A stretch of 64,000 nt of DNA from Tsukamurella pseudospumae (GCF_001575205.1 NZ_LSRE01000050.1:496001-560000), one strand, 5' to 3'; positions 42,430 through 50,898 are shown, counted from the first letter of the stretch. The notes: a model not told the origin generated them from the letters alone. Made by a program: numbers and translations.

Positions 42430-42446
42430 ACTGGTCATGACCTGGT
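42430..42446. promoter_or_regulatory. dre-like palindrome before the GntR regulator
   Basis: ACTGGTCATGACCTGGT contains TGGTC-AT-GACC, very close to the DasR responsive element consensus ACTGGTCTAGACCACT of Streptomyces. It lies 16 nt upstream of the regulator's ATG, with CAAGAT 6 nt from that ATG. The same ACTGGT-YATR-ACCTG form recurs before the PTS genes at 47626. It probably gives autoregulation. Confidence 0.7.
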
Positions 42447-42462
42447 GTGACAAGATGGGATC

Positions 42463-43182
42463 ATGATCGCGGACGGCCCGATTCCGAAGCACGAGCAGTT
42501 GCGATCGCTCCTCGAGAAACGCTGCGCCGACGGCCTCGAGCCGGGCGCCGCGCTCCCCAGCGAGCGGCAGCTGTGCGAGGAGTACGGGGTCTCGCGGATC
42601 ACGGTGCGTGAGGCGCTGCGCCAGCTCGTCGCCGAGGGCACACTGGTCCGGATCCGCGGCAAGGGCACCTTCGTCGCGGACCGCCCCGCCCGCTCGCAGC
42701 TGCACCTCGCCTCGTTCCACGACGACATGCGGCGCCTGGGCCGCTCACCGTCGACGGTGGTGCTGCAGACGGAGCTCCGGATCCCACCCCCGTCGACGAC
42801 GGCGGCCCTGCAGATCCGCGCCGCGGACAAGGCCTTTCACATCAAACGCCTGCGCCTCGCAGACGGGGTGCCCATCTCGATCGACGACGCGTGGTACCCG
42901 CAGGCGGTCGCGCCCGGGATGGACGTGCACGACCTCACGCAGTCGATCTACGACCTGCTGCGCACCGAGTACGGCCACCCCATCGACCGCGCCGAGCAGT
43001 CCATCGGGGCCATCTCCGCCGACGGCGAACTCGCCCGTCTGCTCGGGGTACCCTCGGGCGCCCCGATCCTCGCCTTCGATCGCGTCTCGTTCTCCGGGGA
43101 GGTCCGGGTCGAGCACAGCTACTCCTGGTACCGCTCCGATCGCTACCAGGTGCAGATGACGGTCACCGAGACCGGCCGCTAG
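42463..43182 (+). CDS. GntR/HutC-family regulator (DasR/NagR-like)
   Basis: The 239-residue protein has an N-terminal winged helix (PSERQLCEEYGVSRITVREALRQLVAEGTLVRIRGKGTFVA, residues 32-72) and a C-terminal UTRA domain (about 90-235: KAFHIKRLRLADGVPISIDDAWYP, SWYRSDRYQVQMTV). DasR and NagR of this family sense amino-sugar phosphates and repress PTS and nag genes. The dre-like palindromes before this gene and in the PTS/nagA promoter 5 kb away support that role here. It is separated from them by the AurF-like and DUF445 genes. Confidence 0.88.
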   Translation: MIADGPIPKHEQLRSLLEKRCADGLEPGAALPSERQLCEEYGVSRITVREALRQLVAEGTLVRIRGKGTFVADRPARSQLHLASFHDDMRRLGRSPSTVVLQTELRIPPPSTTAALQIRAADKAFHIKRLRLADGVPISIDDAWYPQAVAPGMDVHDLTQSIYDLLRTEYGHPIDRAEQSIGAISADGELARLLGVPSGAPILAFDRVSFSGEVRVEHSYSWYRSDRYQVQMTVTETGR

Positions 43183-43262
43183 GGCGCGCCAAGCGGGACA
43201 CAAGGGGCGCTCGGCACGATCGCTGACAACAGCAGCAGATCACCCCGAACGAAGGAAGTCCC

Positions 43263-43496
43263 ATGCGCAGGTTCACCATCGCCGCCGCCACGATCGCCGC
43301 CATCGCGACCGGCGGGTTCGTCGCCGTCCCCGCCGCCCAGGCCGCCCCGCACCCGAACGGCTGGTACTGCAGCGGCGTGGCCGCCAACGGCCTCCACGCC
43401 GGCACCTACGTCCGCTGGGGCCAGGCGTACTCGAACTTCGGAGCGGCGTCGTGGTTCCACCGCCAGACCGGCGCCCGCCGAGTGACCTGCAGCTGA
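43263..43496 (+). CDS. Small secreted protein
   Basis: The 77-residue protein has a signal peptide (MRRFTIAAATIAAIATGGFVAVPAAQA, cleavage near residue 27-28). The mature peptide is about 50 residues: PHPNGWYCSGVAANGLHAGTYVRWGQAYSNFGAASWFHRQTGARRVTCS. Its two Cys (about 36 and 76) could form a disulfide. It is rich in Trp, Tyr and Gly. GAAGGAAG precedes the ATG. No family is recognised. Confidence 0.75.
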   Translation: MRRFTIAAATIAAIATGGFVAVPAAQAAPHPNGWYCSGVAANGLHAGTYVRWGQAYSNFGAASWFHRQTGARRVTCS

Positions 43497-43515
43497 TCGC
43501 TGAGAACGCGACCCG

Positions 43516-44520
43516 TCAGATCGCCTCGTACTGCGGTTCTCCCCGGAACCGCGATGCGCGGCCGCCGATCCCGAGCGCCGACCACACCCGGCGCGAGACC
43601 GGGTTCATCAGGCCGATGCGCTCGGCCAGCGCACGCACGTCACCGAAGACCTCGGCGCGCATGCGCCGCGTGGCGGGATCGCGCCAGAAGATCTGCTTGC
43701 GCACCTCGTCCGGAACGTCGAAGGTCTCCCAGAACTGCTTGGGCGGCACCATGATCACGTTGTTGAGCGACCACATGACGAGCGGCGTGACCACCGACAG
43801 GATGCCGCGTTGCACGCGGCTCATCTTCGGGACCTGGTAGTCGAGCAGCTGGTGCGCGAAGGAGATGTGGCGCGCCTCCTCCGCGACGTGGATCGCGATG
43901 ATCGCGGTCAGCGCGGGGTGCTGGGTGTCTGCGGCGCGCAACTGGTGCTTCTGCATGTGGTCGATCGGCTCCTCGCCGCCGAGCACGCCCACGAAGAACC
44001 CCGGCGGCGCCCAGACGGCGGCGCGGGTCAGGCGCGGCATCACCGTGCGGAACCAGCGCGGCGCACCGGGCACCTTCTGGCCGGTGCGGTTGACGAACTC
44101 CTGGAACATGAGCGTGTGGTTGCACTCCTCGCGGGCCTCGTGCGTGGCGTAGCGGAACTCCGGGGAGCCGTTGCGCTGCACGAACGAGTACTGCATCAGC
44201 GCCGCGATGAGCACCTGCTCGAACTGCAGGCCGGCCTTGACGAGGTTCGCCTGCCGCCAGACGCCCATGGCGATCCGCTTCTCCAGCGGCTGCGCCTGAT
44301 ACCAGGGACTCCGGCCGATGTAGTCGAGCTCGGGATGCAGTTCCCATCGCGGGTCCGCGGGGTCGATCGCGAGCTCCGGCGAATCCCAGGCGATGTCCAG
44401 GTAGGGGTCGAAGTTGCGTTCGACCGACGCGGTCGACAGGTCCGACAACGTCCGGTGGAAATCGGCGCGCTGGGCGCTGCTGTGCGCGCCCTCGACATCC
44501 GTGTGAGCCACGTCAACCAT
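43516..44520 (-). CDS. AurF-type diiron oxygenase
   Basis: The 334-residue protein shows paired diiron ligand motifs: EFRYATHEAREECNHTLMFQEFVNR (about residues 116-140) and HVAEEARHISFAHQLL (about 207-222), the E..ExxH pairs of the AurF family. AurF oxygenates aryl amines; relatives act on other substrates and this one is unknown. ATG 44520 is preferred over GTG 44526. A spaced inverted repeat lies directly upstream. It is preceded by the DUF4393-like gene on the same strand. Confidence 0.85.
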   Translation of the reverse strand: MVDVAHTDVEGAHSSAQRADFHRTLSDLSTASVERNFDPYLDIAWDSPELAIDPADPRWELHPELDYIGRSPWYQAQPLEKRIAMGVWRQANLVKAGLQFEQVLIAALMQYSFVQRNGSPEFRYATHEAREECNHTLMFQEFVNRTGQKVPGAPRWFRTVMPRLTRAAVWAPPGFFVGVLGGEEPIDHMQKHQLRAADTQHPALTAIIAIHVAEEARHISFAHQLLDYQVPKMSRVQRGILSVVTPLVMWSLNNVIMVPPKQFWETFDVPDEVRKQIFWRDPATRRMRAEVFGDVRALAERIGLMNPVSRRVWSALGIGGRASRFRGEPQYEAI

Positions 44521-44535
44521 GATCACCTCGTAAGA

Positions 44536-44560
44536 TAGACACTCTGTTGAGAACTGTCTA
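44536..44560. promoter_or_regulatory. Inverted repeat before the AurF-like gene
   Basis: TAGACA (44536-44541) and TGTCTA (44555-44560) flank 13 nt containing CTCTGTTGAGAAC, in the 57-nt gap to the upstream gene. The arms look like a repressor operator, but no matching regulator gene is adjacent. Confidence 0.5.
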
Positions 44561-44577
44561 CCACATGCGGTTCGCGC

Positions 44578-45420
44578 TCACGCCCCCGAGAAGCCCGACG
44601 ACGGCGTGAAGGAGGTGCCGTAGAAGTCCCGGCCGAACGGGGTGATCTCGATCCGACGGCGGACGGTCTTGGCGTACCGGCCGGCGGTGCTGATCGCATC
44701 GAGGATCTGCGGCTGGACCTGGAGCAGCTCGTACCGCCGCACCTCCACCTGCTCCTTCGAGAACCAGATGAGGCCCAGGCGGTGCAGATTGCCGAGGTAC
44801 GCGGCGATCCGCTCCGGATGGCGGCAGCCCGCGACCTCGGGGATCATCGACAGTCCCGCGGCCACCGTCTCCGCGCCGACCCCGAACGGCCGGTTCGTGC
44901 GGACGTCGATGGCCGGCTGCGCACCGTCGTTGTGGAGCAGCCGCAGGATGCGGGCCTCGTCGGGGCAGAGCTCCTGCAGGATGTGCGCGAACGCCGGGTG
45001 AGGAGCCTGCGCCCCGGCCGGCTCGGCCGACTGGGCGAGCAGACGGTCACCCGTGCGACGGAGCTCCTCGGAGGTGGTGACGGGCTCGTCCTCACGCTCG
45101 TCGAGCTCCTCGACGACCTCGCCGTGCACGACGATGCGCGGCGCCACCTCGGTGGTCAGCGCGACGTCCACGAGATGCCCCGCCTCGCTGACGAACTGCT
45201 GAGTGAGGCGCTGCGCCGAGCCGCCGATCTCGCGGGTCACGTTGAACGCCGAGTTCGACACGCGCCCGAGCCGCCCGAGGAGGCCGCCGCCGGACTCGTG
45301 CTTGTCGACCTCGGCGATCCCGCCCTCGCCACGCACCGCCAACTCGCGCCCCTCGGCGTCGAGCGCGTCGTCGACGTCCCGCGCCGCGTTGGAACCGGAC
45401 TTGTCACTCACGTCTGTCAC
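44578..45420 (-). CDS. DUF4393 (Abi-alpha-like) protein
   Basis: The protein has 280 residues. Its charged N-terminal part (about 1-65: DDALDAEGRELAVRGEGGIAEVDKHE) precedes a middle region (RVSNSAFNVTREIGGSAQRLTQQFVSE). The C-terminal block is APHPAFAHILQELCPDEARILRLLHNDGAQPAIDVRTNRP plus LGNLHRLGLIWFSKEQVEVRRYELLQVQPQI. These resemble DUF4393, also called Abi-alpha, a family tied to phage abortive infection in lactococci. GTG 45420 overlaps the DUF445 stop (GTGA). No membrane helix is visible. Confidence 0.62.
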   Translation of the reverse strand: MTDVSDKSGSNAARDVDDALDAEGRELAVRGEGGIAEVDKHESGGGLLGRLGRVSNSAFNVTREIGGSAQRLTQQFVSEAGHLVDVALTTEVAPRIVVHGEVVEELDEREDEPVTTSEELRRTGDRLLAQSAEPAGAQAPHPAFAHILQELCPDEARILRLLHNDGAQPAIDVRTNRPFGVGAETVAAGLSMIPEVAGCRHPERIAAYLGNLHRLGLIWFSKEQVEVRRYELLQVQPQILDAISTAGRYAKTVRRRIEITPFGRDFYGTSFTPSSGFSGA

Positions 45421-46700
45421 ACCCCGAAGATCGCTAGATGAAGGAAGCCGGCGAACGAGCCGAGCACCGCTCCGTGCAGGAACAGCAGCCACTCGTCCTG
45501 CTTGATCGCCGACCGGAGCAGCTCGCTGAGATCGTCCGGGCTGAGCTTGCTCATCCGCTCGATGACGAACTCACGGACCTTGGTCTGCTGTTCGGCCACG
45601 AACTGCGGCTGGCTGACCGTCGCCTCGGCGACCTTGAGCGCCTCCGCACCGACCAGTTGCGGCACGCGGTCGTAGGCCTCACTGCCGACCGACAGCTTGA
45701 CGAAGCCGCGCGCCCAGCCCGCGGCGTTGTCGATCGAGTCGCGCAGCACCGTCTCGACGGTGGCCCGGGTCCGGTCCGAGCGCGGACCGTGCAGCAGCTC
45801 GTCGCAGATGTTCTCGATGGTGATCACCTTGTCGGCCATCACCTTGGCGTACTCCTCGCCGATCTCCTTCTTCCGCTTCAGGAAGAGGCCCTGCTTCCAC
45901 GGCACCCACCAGGTGGGGTGGATCGGCTCGAAGATCATCAGGATCCCGATGTAGTTCACGACGTAGCCGATGACGATCCCACCGAGCGGCAGGAGCCACC
46001 AGTACGGGAAGAAATGCAGCAGGGCGACCAGCAGGAAGCCCATGGGGAAGCCGAAGTAGAAGCCGAAGTTCTGCATGAACTTCAGTTCCTTACGGCCCAT
46101 GTTGTAGAAGATGTCCTTCAGGACCGAAGGGTTGTTGGTGAGGTAGCGGATCACCAGAAGTTTGGCGTCGATGTAGTCGTCGATGTTCTCGCCGATGGTC
46201 GACGTGATCCGCCGGACGTCCTTCGGCAGCGACGCCGACACGCGGCGGTAGACGAGCAGCTTCACGTCCTCGGGGAGCGAGTACCACAGACGCGGGTTCT
46301 CGCGCTGCATCACGGATTCGACGATCGACGGGATCATCGGCAGCGACGCGCGGGTGAGCACCTCGGAGACGTGCTCGGGATCCATCACCTCGTAGAACTC
46401 GGCGATACTGCCAACCTTGTTGAGCGACTTGTCGACGGCGATGCTCGCCATCTTCTCGGCCCTCGAGGGCACGATCCCCTGCCATCCGACGCGGCCGTCC
46501 GGCTGAATGGCCGGGATCACCTGGACGCGCCGCGGGAGCAACGGATACAACGTGGCCATGCCGGGAATCTTGATGCCGTAGAACCGCTTGGGCTCGAACA
46601 GCATGAGAATGCCGGTCCAGTTGGTGATGTAACCGATGATGCCGGTGAACAACGGGATCGTGATGAGCTGCTCGATCAGATGTGCGTTCACGACACGCAC
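45417..46700 (-). CDS. DUF445-family membrane protein
   Basis: The 427-residue protein has an N-terminal helix (LIEQLITIPLFTGIIGYITNWTGILMLFEP), the family's characteristic ITNWTGILMLFEPKRFYG followed later by VNYIGILMIFEPIHPTWW, a central helix pair (GFPMGFLLVALLHFFPYWWLLPLGGIVIGYVVNYIG) and a C-terminal helix. The two FEP blocks look like an internal duplication. DUF445 proteins are membrane proteins of unknown function. It is the first gene of a two-gene operon with the DUF4393-like protein. GTG 46700, with GTG 46691 also possible. Confidence 0.82.
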   Translation of the reverse strand: MRVVNAHLIEQLITIPLFTGIIGYITNWTGILMLFEPKRFYGIKIPGMATLYPLLPRRVQVIPAIQPDGRVGWQGIVPSRAEKMASIAVDKSLNKVGSIAEFYEVMDPEHVSEVLTRASLPMIPSIVESVMQRENPRLWYSLPEDVKLLVYRRVSASLPKDVRRITSTIGENIDDYIDAKLLVIRYLTNNPSVLKDIFYNMGRKELKFMQNFGFYFGFPMGFLLVALLHFFPYWWLLPLGGIVIGYVVNYIGILMIFEPIHPTWWVPWKQGLFLKRKKEIGEEYAKVMADKVITIENICDELLHGPRSDRTRATVETVLRDSIDNAAGWARGFVKLSVGSEAYDRVPQLVGAEALKVAEATVSQPQFVAEQQTKVREFVIERMSKLSPDDLSELLRSAIKQDEWLLFLHGAVLGSFAGFLHLAIFGV

Positions 46701-46894
46701 CCCTCACCGACGTTCGTCGTCGAGCGCACCACGTACCCTCCATCTCCGCTCGCGCGGCCCGAATCACTCGTCCTACGAATGGTTCACGGTCACCCGCTCG
46801 ACATCATTCGCGCTCACAGTACTCAACAAGATGAGAGGATTACTCCTCGATTCGATCACTGTGACCAGATGAACACGCCGAGACACAAGCTCGA

Positions 46895-47350
46895 TTACAT
46901 TGCAAACAACACCTCTCCCGCAAGCACTTCGCGCTCCGCAGGATCCGCGACCGATCCGGGCTTGGAATCCATCACCACGACCGGGCAGATCGCACTAAGG
47001 CCTCGATCGCGAATTCCCGACGGGGAGAACGAGATCAGCGGATCACCTGCGGCCACCTTCGACTTCTCCGCAGCCAGCAGCGTGAAGCCCTCACCGCCCA
47101 GATTCACGGTGTCGATTCCGACGTGCACGAGAACACCGACACCACCGTCGCCGAGCACGATCGCCGCATGCGGATGCAGCTTGAGCACCGTGCCCGCGAC
47201 GGGCGAGACCACGACGGCGTCGGCACCGTCGGCGGGGACGGACGGCTCGATCGCGACACCCGAACCGACCATCTGGCCGGCGAAGACCTGATCGGGGACC
47301 GCGGAGAGCGGCACCAGTCGCCCGGCGACCGGCGCGAGGACGTCGGTCAC
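46895..47350 (-). CDS. crr: PTS EIIA component, glucose/GlcNAc type
   Basis: The 151-residue protein is a Crr-like EIIA: LAPVAGRLVPLSAVPDQVFAGQMVGSG, VVSPVAGTVLKLHPHAAIVL with the first active-site His, and VGVLVHVGIDTVNLGGEGF with the phosphorylated His (about residue 89). It passes phosphate from HPr to the EIIB encoded upstream (4-nt ATGA overlap). The gene runs away from the EIIC gene. Confidence 0.93.
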   Translation of the reverse strand: MTDVLAPVAGRLVPLSAVPDQVFAGQMVGSGVAIEPSVPADGADAVVVSPVAGTVLKLHPHAAIVLGDGGVGVLVHVGIDTVNLGGEGFTLLAAEKSKVAAGDPLISFSPSGIRDRGLSAICPVVVMDSKPGSVADPAEREVLAGEVLFAM

Positions 47351-47574
47351 AGGAGGTCCTGCACTTCCTCCGCGAGGGCGTCGGCGGTCGGCCCGACGAC
47401 GACCTGGACCGCCGAGCCGGCCACCATCACGCCGTGCGAGAGCTTCTTGAGCGCGGCCTGGTCGACGAGACCCGCGTCCTTGACCTCGCAGCGCAGCCGG
47501 GTGATGCAGCCCTCGACCTCCTCGATGTTGTCGGCCCCGCCGAGTCCGTTCACGATGTCCTGAGCCTTCGACAT
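47347..47574 (-). CDS. PTS EIIB component, glucose/GlcNAc type
   Basis: The 75-residue protein (MSKAQDIVNGLGGADNIEEVEGCITRLRCEVKD) has the phosphorylated Cys in GCITRLR (about residue 23), the hallmark of EIIB-Glc. It is a free domain here, with its EIIC partner encoded divergently at 47681. The dre-like palindrome lies in the 106-nt gap between them. Confidence 0.93.
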   Translation of the reverse strand: MSKAQDIVNGLGGADNIEEVEGCITRLRCEVKDAGLVDQAALKKLSHGVMVAGSAVQVVVGPTADALAEEVQDLL

Positions 47575-47625
47575 GTCTGCCGCCCTTTCGGAGAGGTTCG
47601 GGGAAACCGGCTCACGCCGCCCCCA

Positions 47626-47641
47626 ACTGGTTATAACCTGT
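47626..47641. promoter_or_regulatory. dre-like palindrome in the PTS intergenic region
   Basis: ACTGGTTATAACCTGT is a near-perfect palindrome like the DasR responsive element and shares ACTGGT-YATR-ACCTG with the site before the GntR gene at 42430. It sits between the divergent EIIB-EIIA and EIIC-nagA operons, where one bound repressor could control both. Confidence 0.75.
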
Positions 47642-47680
47642 CGTCACCCTAGTGGACTCGTCCCTCGACAGGAGCGAAAA

Positions 47681-48916
47681 ATGAGTTCCTCATCCGGATC
47701 CGGTATATCAGCACGACGGCTCGATCTGAGCGGTCTCCAGAAACTCGGCCGCAGCCTCATGCTGCCCATCGCGGTCCTCCCGGCCGCCGGCCTGCTCCTG
47801 CGGCTCGGGCAGGACGACCTCCTCGGCCGTTGGTCGTCGATGAAGACGGTGGCCGCGGTCATCGGCGGCGCCGGGAACGCGCTGATCGGCAACCTCGCGA
47901 TCCTGTTCGCCGTCGGCATCGCGATCGGCTGGGCGAAGAAGGCCGACGGCTCGACCGCACTCGCCGCGCTCGTCGGCTACCTGTCCTTCCAGGCCGTCGA
48001 GAAGGCGATGTCCCCCGTGGTGCTCGCCGGCAAGGTCGACAAGGCGGGCGACCCCGCGGTCGTCGACTACGGCGTGCTGGGCGGCATCGTCATCGGCATC
48101 ATGTCGGCGATGCTGTGGCAGCGGTTCTACAAGACGAAGCTGCCCGATTACATCGGCTTCTTCTCCGGTCGGCGCCTCGTGCCGATCCTCACCGCCTCCG
48201 GCGCGATCGTCGTCGGCGTGATCATGGCGTTCATCTACCCCGCGTTCAACTGGGCGCTCACCGGCCTCGGCAACTGGGTCGCCGAGCACTCGGTCGTCGG
48301 TGGCGGCGTGTTCGGCACCGTCAACCGCCTGCTCCTCCCGCTCGGCCTGCACCACATCATCAACTCCGTGGTGTGGTTCGTGCTCGGCGACTACCGCACG
48401 GCCGGCGGCGACGTGGTGCACGGCGACATCGCCCGCTTCCTGCAGGGCGACCCCACCGCCGGCACGTTCATGACGGGCTTCTTCCCGATCATGATGTTCG
48501 GCCTGCCCGCCGCGGCGCTCGCGATCTACCGCTGCGCCAAGCCCGAGAACCGCAAGGTGGTCGGCGGCATCATGCTCTCGGTCGCACTCACCAGCTTCCT
48601 CACCGGCATCACCGAGCCGCTCGAGTTCTCCTTCATCTTCGTCGCATGGCCACTGCTGATCGTCCACGCACTGCTCACCGGCAGTTCCCTGCTCATCGCG
48701 AACTGGCTCGACATCCATCACGGCTTCACCTTCTCGGCGGGAGCGATCGACTACGTCCTCAACTTCGGCAAGGCGACCAATCCGCTGTGGCTCATCCCGA
48801 TGGGCCTGGTGTACGCCGTGATCTACTACTTCACGTTCTCGTTCATCATCAAGCGCCGGAACCTCAAGACCCCCGGCCGCGAGGACGAGGACGAGGAAGC
48901 AGAGGTGACGGCGTGA
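47681..48916 (+). CDS. PTS EIIC permease, GlcNAc/glucose type
   Basis: The 411-residue protein has about ten membrane helices and the family motif GITEPLEF (about residues 307-314), as well as LHHIINSVVWFVLG. It is a stand-alone EIIC, lacking fused EIIA/EIIB. nagA overlaps its end, so the sugar is probably N-acetylglucosamine. ACAGGAGCG precedes the ATG. Confidence 0.92.
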   Translation: MSSSSGSGISARRLDLSGLQKLGRSLMLPIAVLPAAGLLLRLGQDDLLGRWSSMKTVAAVIGGAGNALIGNLAILFAVGIAIGWAKKADGSTALAALVGYLSFQAVEKAMSPVVLAGKVDKAGDPAVVDYGVLGGIVIGIMSAMLWQRFYKTKLPDYIGFFSGRRLVPILTASGAIVVGVIMAFIYPAFNWALTGLGNWVAEHSVVGGGVFGTVNRLLLPLGLHHIINSVVWFVLGDYRTAGGDVVHGDIARFLQGDPTAGTFMTGFFPIMMFGLPAAALAIYRCAKPENRKVVGGIMLSVALTSFLTGITEPLEFSFIFVAWPLLIVHALLTGSSLLIANWLDIHHGFTFSAGAIDYVLNFGKATNPLWLIPMGLVYAVIYYFTFSFIIKRRNLKTPGREDEDEEAEVTA

Positions 48917-50067
48917 CCGAGTACCTGCGCGGCACCGTCGTCACGCCCTCCGGGGCGATCGACGACGGCGTCGTCGCGTACGGCGACGGACTCATCACGG
49001 AGGTCGGGCCGGCGTCCGCCTTCCCGCCCGCCGGTCTCCCGGCACCGTCGGACCGCGTGTACGTGCCCGGCATGATCGACGTGCACTGCCACGGCGGCGG
49101 CGGGTTCGGCTTCCCGGACTCCGACGCCGACGGTGCCCGCGCGGCCGCCGCGCACCACCTCGGCCGCGGTACGACGACGATGCTCGCCTCGCTCGTCTCG
49201 GCGTCCGCGGACAAGCTCCTCGAGCGCATCGCGACGCTCTCGCCCCTCGTCGACGACGGCACCGTCGCCGGCCTGCATCTGGAGGGCCCCTTCCTGGCCC
49301 AGGAGGTGTGCGGCGCGCAGGACCCGCGGTACATCGTCGACGGTGACCCGGCGCTCCTCGCGACGCTCCTCGACGCCGCGGGCGGACGGATCCGCTCGAT
49401 GACGGTCGCCGCCGAGACGGCGCACTTCGACGTGTTGGCCCAGCAGTTGTCCGAGGCCGGCGCCGTCGTCTCGGTCGGGCACACCGCCGGCGACTACGAC
49501 ACCGTCGCGGCCGCGCTCGGCACGCCGTCCGGTCCGGTGAGCATCACGCACCTGTTCAACGGCATGCACCCGATGCACCACCGGCACCCCGGCGCGGTCG
49601 GCGCGTCGCTCAAGGTCGCGGGCGAGGGGCGCGCGGTCGCCGAGGTCATCGGCGACGGGGTGCACCTGGCCGCAGGCACCGTCGCGATGGTCTTCGCGAC
49701 CGTCGGACCCGACCACGTCGCGCTCATCTCCGACGCGATGCAGGCCGCCGGCATGCCCGACGGCCAGTACTCGCTGGGGCCGCTGGAGGTCACCGTCGGG
49801 GGCGGCACGGCCCGCCTGACCACGTCCGACGGTACGCCGGGCGCGATCGCCGGGGGCACCTCCTCGGTGTTCGACGTGTTCTCTCGCGCCGTCCGGTACT
49901 CGGGCGTCGCCCTCGCCGACGCGGCCCGCGCGGGCGCGACGACGCCGGCCCGACTGCTGGGCCTCAAGGACCGGGGTGAGCTGTCCGCCGGCCTGCGCGC
50001 CGATGTCCTGGAGCTCTCCGCAGATCTGGACCTGCTGCGGGTGCTCCGCGGCGGAAATCAGGTGTGA
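48913..50067 (+). CDS. nagA: N-acetylglucosamine-6-phosphate deacetylase
   Basis: The 384-residue amidohydrolase removes acetate from GlcNAc-6-phosphate. Metal/active-site landmarks are DVHCHGGGGFGFPD, LHLEGPFLAQEV with the metal Glu, VSVGHTAGD, THLFNGMHPMHHRHPG and LISDAMQAAG with the catalytic Asp. GTG 48913 overlaps the EIIC stop (GTGA). No glucosamine-6-phosphate deaminase (nagB) is seen nearby. Confidence 0.94.
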   Translation: MTEYLRGTVVTPSGAIDDGVVAYGDGLITEVGPASAFPPAGLPAPSDRVYVPGMIDVHCHGGGGFGFPDSDADGARAAAAHHLGRGTTTMLASLVSASADKLLERIATLSPLVDDGTVAGLHLEGPFLAQEVCGAQDPRYIVDGDPALLATLLDAAGGRIRSMTVAAETAHFDVLAQQLSEAGAVVSVGHTAGDYDTVAAALGTPSGPVSITHLFNGMHPMHHRHPGAVGASLKVAGEGRAVAEVIGDGVHLAAGTVAMVFATVGPDHVALISDAMQAAGMPDGQYSLGPLEVTVGGGTARLTTSDGTPGAIAGGTSSVFDVFSRAVRYSGVALADAARAGATTPARLLGLKDRGELSAGLRADVLELSADLDLLRVLRGGNQV

Positions 50068-50097
50068 CGGCATCCCGCCGAGGGGCACACTCATCGT

Positions 50098-50259
50098 ATG
50101 ACCGGATCCCCTGATCGAGACGCGAACAGCACGGTCGACGACCCCGACGCCGCCGACATCGAACGGCGTCTCGCAGCAGCCCGAAGGCTCGCGGGGAGCG
50201 GCACCGGATGGTTCCCCGACGGCTACCTGGAGGCGCTCCGCTCCGAGTGGCCGGACTAG
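50098..50259 (+). CDS. Very small hypothetical protein (53 residues)
   Basis: A short frame starting at ATG 50098 encodes MTGSPDRDANSTVDDPDAAD, then IERRLAAARRLAGSGTGWFPDGYLEALRSEWPD and a stop at 50257-50259. The second half is helical with conserved-looking aromatic residues. It lies 30 nt after nagA. The function is unknown. Confidence 0.5.
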   Translation: MTGSPDRDANSTVDDPDAADIERRLAAARRLAGSGTGWFPDGYLEALRSEWPD

Positions 50260-50262
50260 AGC

Positions 50263-50898
50263 TCAGTACAACTCGCGGCCGTAGCCCGGTCCGTAGTAGC
50301 GGTCCAGCTCCTCGAGCGAGTCGTCCGGGCGCTCCAGGGATTTCGCGATGACGGCGCGCCGGGGCACGCCGTGGTCGTCGTCGTTGGTCGGCCAGGTCGA
50401 CGGCTCCCACGCCTCGGACCGCAGGAAGGCCTTGCTGCAGTGGAAGAAGACCTCGTCGATCGCGACCTCCACGATGAGCTGGGGCAGCTTTTCCCCCACC
50501 GCCATCATCGGCGCATAGGGCGCGTCGGCGAGCACGACGGCGGTTCCGTTGATCCGCAGCGTATCGCCGCGCCCGGGGATCACGAACTCGAGCGCGACGT
50601 GCGGGTCCTGCAGCAGGTTCCGCAGCCCGTCGACGCGGCGGTTGCCGGGCCGATCGGGCAGCGCGATCGTGCGGTCGTCGAGGATGAGCACGCCGCCCGC
50701 GGGGTCGCCCTTCGGGGAGACGTCGAGGTCGCCGGCCGCGCCGGAGGTCGCCACGAAGTACAGCCGCGCCGCGGCCAGGAACAGCCGGTGCACCTCGTGC
50801 AGCTCCGGTTTCGCCTTGTCACGGATCCGCGGGATCGGTTCGGGCACGACCGCGCGCAGTTCGGCCTCGGTGGTCACCGGTCTGCGTTCGTGCGCCAT
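50263..50898 (-). CDS. PPOX-type FMN-dependent flavoprotein (MSMEG_1061-like)
   Basis: The 211-residue protein contains the PPOX split-barrel pattern: FLAAARLYFVATSGAAGDLDVSPKGDPAGGVLILDDRTIALPDRPGNRRVDGLRNLLQDPHVALEFVIPG (about residues 39-108) with the SPKGDPAG FMN-phosphate loop. The later FFHCSKAFLRSEAWEP is typical of the MSMEG_1061 subgroup. It probably binds FMN; the reaction is unknown. It lies 49 nt upstream of, and in the same direction as, no close partner. Confidence 0.85.
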   Translation of the reverse strand: MAHERRPVTTEAELRAVVPEPIPRIRDKAKPELHEVHRLFLAAARLYFVATSGAAGDLDVSPKGDPAGGVLILDDRTIALPDRPGNRRVDGLRNLLQDPHVALEFVIPGRGDTLRINGTAVVLADAPYAPMMAVGEKLPQLIVEVAIDEVFFHCSKAFLRSEAWEPSTWPTNDDDHGVPRRAVIAKSLERPDDSLEELDRYYGPGYGRELY

